From JBBDIO01 sp040880365 (GTDB lineage: Bacteria; Chloroflexota; Anaerolineae; Caldilineales; Caldilineaceae): a stretch of 14,641 nt of DNA. Made by a program: the position numbers and the translations under genes. The notes beneath the pieces were generated by a model. The model searched no databases, was not told the origin of the DNA, and saw only the letters and a list, made by a program, of their open reading frames with translations. Positions 12,850 through 14,641 of the stretch are shown in pieces (the first letter of the stretch is position 1; each line of letters opens with the position of its first letter). The DNA lies in contig JBBDIO010000226.1 of the NCBI GenBank assembly GCA_040880365.1, forward strand, positions 1-14,641, written 5' to 3'.

Positions 12850-13674
12850 ATGTTGGGTAAGGGAACCCGGCGGCTTTTGCGCCGACAACCGGAGCATCAG
12901 GTGGTACAAAGAAGACCGTTGCCGATTATCAAGACGCCGCGCGAGATTCAGATGATGCGCGAGGCAGGCAGGATTGTGGCACGGGTGCACGCTGCTTTGC
13001 GTGAAGCTGTGAAGCCGGGCGTGACCACCTGGGATCTCGACCAGTTGGCATTGAACGTGCTGCAAAAATATGGTGCCGAATCCGCATTCTTGAACTACCG
13101 CGGCTATCCGGCCCAGATTTGTGCCAGTGTCAACGATGAACTGGTACATGGAATTCCCAGCCAAAAGACCGTTTTGGCAGAAGGCGACATCATCAGCATT
13201 GATGTGGGCAGTCGCTATCGGGGCTTCATTGGTGACAGCGCGTGGACGTATGCAGTAGGGACCATCAGCGCCGAGGCCGAAAAGCTCATGACTGTGACCG
13301 AAGCCAGTCTTATGGCGGCGATTGCCCAGGCTCGACCTGGCAATTGTGTGCGCGACGTGAGTGGGGCCGTGCAACAGGTTGTCGAAGAGGCAGGCCTGCA
13401 CATTGTGCGCGAGTATACGGGCCACGGGGTCGGCCGGCAGATGCACGAGGCGCCCCAGGTGCTCAACTATCTATCGAACGACCCGGATGGGGAAACCGTG
13501 TTGGAGCCGGGCATTGTCATCGCGATTGAACCTATGGTGCAATTGGGCACCTGGCAGACCCGCACCCTGCGCGACCGCTGGACAGTGGTCAGCCGGGATG
13601 GCAGTCTGGCCGCCCATTTTGAACATACGGTTGCAATTACGAACAATGGGCCGGAAATTTTGACTCTCCCTTAA
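12850..13674 (+). CDS. map: Methionine aminopeptidase, type I
   Basis: MetAP removes the initiator Met from nascent proteins. The 274-residue product has all five metal ligands: Asp118 (SIDVG), Asp129 (GDSAW), His192 (TGHGVG), Glu227 (AIEPM) and Glu258 (FEHT). His100 (ELVHGIP) and His199 match the substrate-contacting histidines. The catalytic domain starts near IIKTPREIQMMREAG at residue 26; 25 basic residues precede it, beyond the usual start. The ATG has GAGGA (12835-12839) about 10 bases upstream. A GTG at 12901 would remove 17 residues but has a weaker ribosome binding site. Confidence 0.96.
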   Translation: MLGKGTRRLLRRQPEHQVVQRRPLPIIKTPREIQMMREAGRIVARVHAALREAVKPGVTTWDLDQLALNVLQKYGAESAFLNYRGYPAQICASVNDELVHGIPSQKTVLAEGDIISIDVGSRYRGFIGDSAWTYAVGTISAEAEKLMTVTEASLMAAIAQARPGNCVRDVSGAVQQVVEEAGLHIVREYTGHGVGRQMHEAPQVLNYLSNDPDGETVLEPGIVIAIEPMVQLGTWQTRTLRDRWTVVSRDGSLAAHFEHTVAITNNGPEILTLP

Positions 13675-13686
13675 GGGTGTGATAAA
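13660..13686 (+). promoter_or_regulatory. Possible promoter for rpmJ-rpsM within the map 3' end
   Basis: TTGACT (13660-13665) and GATAAA (13681-13686) are separated by 15 bases; TGT precedes the second element. They match the -35 consensus in 5 of 6 and the -10 consensus in 4 of 6 positions. Spacing is short. A transcript would start near the hairpin at 13687-13704. Evidence is weak. Confidence 0.3.
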
Positions 13687-13704
13687 CTGGCAAAGTTGTG
13701 CCAG
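13687..13704 (+). other. Hairpin between map and rpmJ
   Basis: CTGGCA-AAGTTG-TGCCAG is a perfect 6-bp stem with a 6-base loop. AATGATTTT follows, a weak T-rich run that is not a convincing terminator. It lies in the 51-base gap where infA is expected in many bacteria. Confidence 0.5.
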
Positions 13705-13725
13705 AATGATTTTGGAGAAAGACTT

Positions 13726-13839
13726 ATGAAAGTTCGACCGTCGGTAAAAAAGATGTGTGAAAACTGCAAGGTCGTTCGACGGCGTGGCGTTTTGTATGTG
13801 CTGTGCAGCAATCCCAAGCACAAGCAACGCCAGGGCTAG
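13726..13839 (+). CDS. rpmJ: 50S ribosomal protein L36 (bL36), zinc type
   Basis: L36 is the smallest 50S protein. The 37 residues begin MKVRPSVKKMCENCKVVRRR, with LCSNPKHKQRQG at the end. The zinc ligands are Cys11-x2-Cys14, Cys27 and His32, so this is the C+ zinc-binding form. GGAGAAAG precedes the ATG. It lies after map and before rpsM, the usual place except that infA is absent. Confidence 0.97.
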   Translation: MKVRPSVKKMCENCKVVRRRGVLYVLCSNPKHKQRQG

Positions 13840-13878
13840 GCCAACAGAACTATTGTACCTGTAGGAAGGAAGATTGCC

Positions 13879-14256
13879 ATGGCACGTATTGCAGGTGTAG
13901 ATATCCCACGCGACAAGCGTGTTGAGATTGCCCTGACCTATATTTTCGGCATTGGTAGCACCACAAGCCGGAGTATATTGGAAGCGACCCAGATTGATCC
14001 CAATCTGCGCGTGCGCGACCTGGATGAGACGCAACTGACCCGCTTGCGCGAGTACATCGACCGCAATTATCAGGTTGAAGGTGACTTGCGGCGGGAAGTG
14101 AATATGAACATCAAGCGGTTGATGGAAATCGGCTGCTATCGCGGTCTGCGACATCGGCGCAATTTGCCGACACGCGGCCAGCGCACCCGCACCAACGCCC
14201 GCACACGGCGCGGTGTGAAGAAGACTGTGGCGGGCAAGAAGCGCGCTCGCAAGTAA
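13879..14256 (+). CDS. rpsM: 30S ribosomal protein S13 (uS13)
   Basis: S13 lies in the 30S head, forms intersubunit bridges and contacts P-site tRNA through its basic tail. The 125-residue product starts MARIAGVDIPRDKRVEIALT and contains YIFGIGSTTSRSILE, then EIGCYRGLRHRRNLPTRGQR and TRTNARTRRGVKKTVAG. The tail KKRARK is typical. AGGAAGGA (13863-13870) lies 8 bases before the ATG. It is the first gene of the alpha cluster but is cut off from rpsK by a 330-base structured gap. Confidence 0.98.
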   Translation: MARIAGVDIPRDKRVEIALTYIFGIGSTTSRSILEATQIDPNLRVRDLDETQLTRLREYIDRNYQVEGDLRREVNMNIKRLMEIGCYRGLRHRRNLPTRGQRTRTNARTRRGVKKTVAGKKRARK

Positions 14257-14345
14257 GGCGCTCTGCTTCCCCTATGCGCCAGGCTGGGCCCAATTCCTTC
14301 CAATTGTGCCGGTCGCCCATAGCGTGGAAGTTTTTAACCGACTGG
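14257..14345 (+). other. First part of the rpsM–rpsK spacer: three consecutive hairpins
   Basis: GGCGC/GCGCC (14257-14261/14276-14280) starts at the base after the rpsM stop. CAATT-CCTTCC-AATTG (14291-14306) is a perfect 5-bp stem with a 6-base loop. CCGGTCG pairs with CGACTGG (14309-14315/14339-14345, one G-U). There is no gene. Each stem is modest, but they follow one another without overlap and lead into a terminator-like hairpin. Confidence 0.4.
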
Positions 14346-14352
14346 TGGAAAT

Positions 14353-14379
14353 GGCCGTCAGATGGCGTGGCGGCTTTTT
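14353..14379 (+). terminator. Probable intrinsic terminator after rpsM
   Basis: GCCGTCA (14354-14360) pairs with TGGCGGC (14368-14374) over 7 bp with one G-U, around a 7-base loop, followed directly by TTTTT (14375-14379). This is the best terminator-like pattern in the window, with a moderate stem. It lies about 100 bases after the rpsM stop, so it may end the upstream transcript or attenuate entry into the rpsK transcript. Confidence 0.6.
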
Positions 14380-14385
14380 CGACTA

Positions 14386-14454
14386 TATAGAATTCGCCAG
14401 GATTTCTGCGGCTGGAAATCACCCGGATCTACTGATTCCGGTGCGAATTTTATA
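14386..14454 (+). ncRNA. Candidate cis-regulatory RNA: three-way junction upstream of rpsK
   Basis: An outer stem of 12 consecutive pairs (TATAGAATTCGC 14386-14397 with GCGAATTTTATA 14443-14454; one G-U) encloses two perfect hairpins: GATTTC/GAAATC (14401-14406/14415-14420, 8-base loop) and CCGGA/TCCGG (14423-14427/14437-14441, 9-base loop). Junction linkers are 3, 2 and 1 bases. The layout is compact and nearly fully paired, as in structured leader RNAs. It lies 132 bases before the start of the probable rpsK. It matches no class I recognise; a role in r-protein feedback is inference. Confidence 0.55.
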
Positions 14455-14586
14455 GGGTGGGTAGCGAACTCTTTGAACATAATTCTGGAATAGTTATCGA
14501 TCGATTTTGCCTGAGATATTCGAGTAATTCATCTGAATTACAAAGACTGAATTGCGAAGAATCCGAGTAGGAAAGAGGGAGTAACA
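14455..14586 (+). promoter_or_regulatory. AT-rich leader and possible promoter before rpsK
   Basis: This stretch is visibly richer in A and T than the rest of the window. TTGAAC (14473-14478) and TATCGA (14495-14500) are 16 bases apart and could be a weak promoter. ATCGATCGAT (14496-14505) is a 10-base palindrome. GTAATTC-ATCT-GAATTAC (14524-14541) is a perfect 7-bp hairpin. GAGGGAG (14575-14581) is the ribosome binding site, 5 bases before the GTG. Confidence 0.4.
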
Positions 14587-14641
14587 GTGGCTCGACCTCA
14601 ACGACGACGAACAGACCGTCGCGCGGGGCGACGGGAGCGGA
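14587..14641 (+). CDS. rpsK: Probable 30S ribosomal protein S11, N-terminal end (partial)
   Basis: Eighteen codons are present: GTG start, then ARPQRRRTDRRAGRRER, a highly basic tail. S11 N-termini are typically basic and poorly conserved, so the sequence alone is not diagnostic. The call rests on the order rpsM-rpsK-rpsD-rpoA and on the strong GAGGGAG at 5-base spacing. The conserved S11 core lies outside the window. Confidence 0.7.
   Translation, partial: MARPQRRRTDRRAGRRER

Noticed and set aside
14257..14586. A tRNA-like cloverleaf in the rpsM–rpsK gap
   Set aside because: The junction fold has only two inner hairpins, no T-loop GTTCRA motif and no anticodon arm of 5+7 bases.

Overview
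The window is one continuous stretch of the bacterial str–S10–spc–alpha ribosomal-protein supercluster, read entirely on the + strand. It opens with the last codons of tuf (EF-Tu) and closes a few codons into a gene that is probably rpsK. Between them lie 27 complete genes in the classical order: rpsJ-rplC-rplD-rplW-rplB-rpsS-rplV-rpsC-rplP-rpmC-rpsQ-rplN-rplX-rplE-rpsN(Zn)-rpsH-rplF-rplR-rpsE-rpmD-rplO-secY-adk-map-rpmJ-rpsM. I see no credible minus-strand gene, tRNA, rRNA, mobile element or CRISPR array.

The organism is a bacterium of moderately high GC. The suggestion of Chloroflexota (Anaerolineae-like) is inference from the overall look of the proteins: a zinc-ribbon S14, a zinc-lid adenylate kinase, an RG/RD-rich N-terminal tail on S5, and S13, L4 and SecY sequences of that style. 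A marker-gene tree would be needed to confirm it. Four starts are not ATG: TTG for rpsC and GTG for rpsN, rplF and probably rpsK. Each has a good Shine-Dalgarno sequence.

Layout. Positions 1-137 hold the tuf tail and a very long inverted repeat. Positions 138-6713 are the S10 cluster and the first part of the spc cluster (S10 to L24). Positions 6894-10525 are L5 to L15. Positions 10540-13674 are secY, adk and map (protein export, adenylate balance, N-terminal Met removal). From 13726 on are L36 and S13, then a 330-base leader before the probable rpsK. The usual infA gene between map and rpmJ is missing; only 51 bases separate them.

The coding content is ordinary and every r-protein looks intact. 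The unusual part is between the genes. Instead of the tight packing common in this cluster, many gaps are 80-330 bases long, and most carry inverted repeats able to fold into RNA hairpins, usually without a U-tract. The strongest are: 45-113 (24-position stem, one mismatch); 5324-5405 before rpmC; 6812-6875 before rplE; 7494-7521 before rpsN; 9955-10029 before rplO; 11939-11990 before adk; and the rpsM–rpsK gap, which has a terminator-like hairpin followed by a clean three-way-junction fold at 14386-14454. These are candidates for ribosomal-protein leader RNAs, attenuators or processing sites. That reading is inference from sequence symmetry only and needs comparative covariation. The shorter stems (5-7 bp) could be chance.
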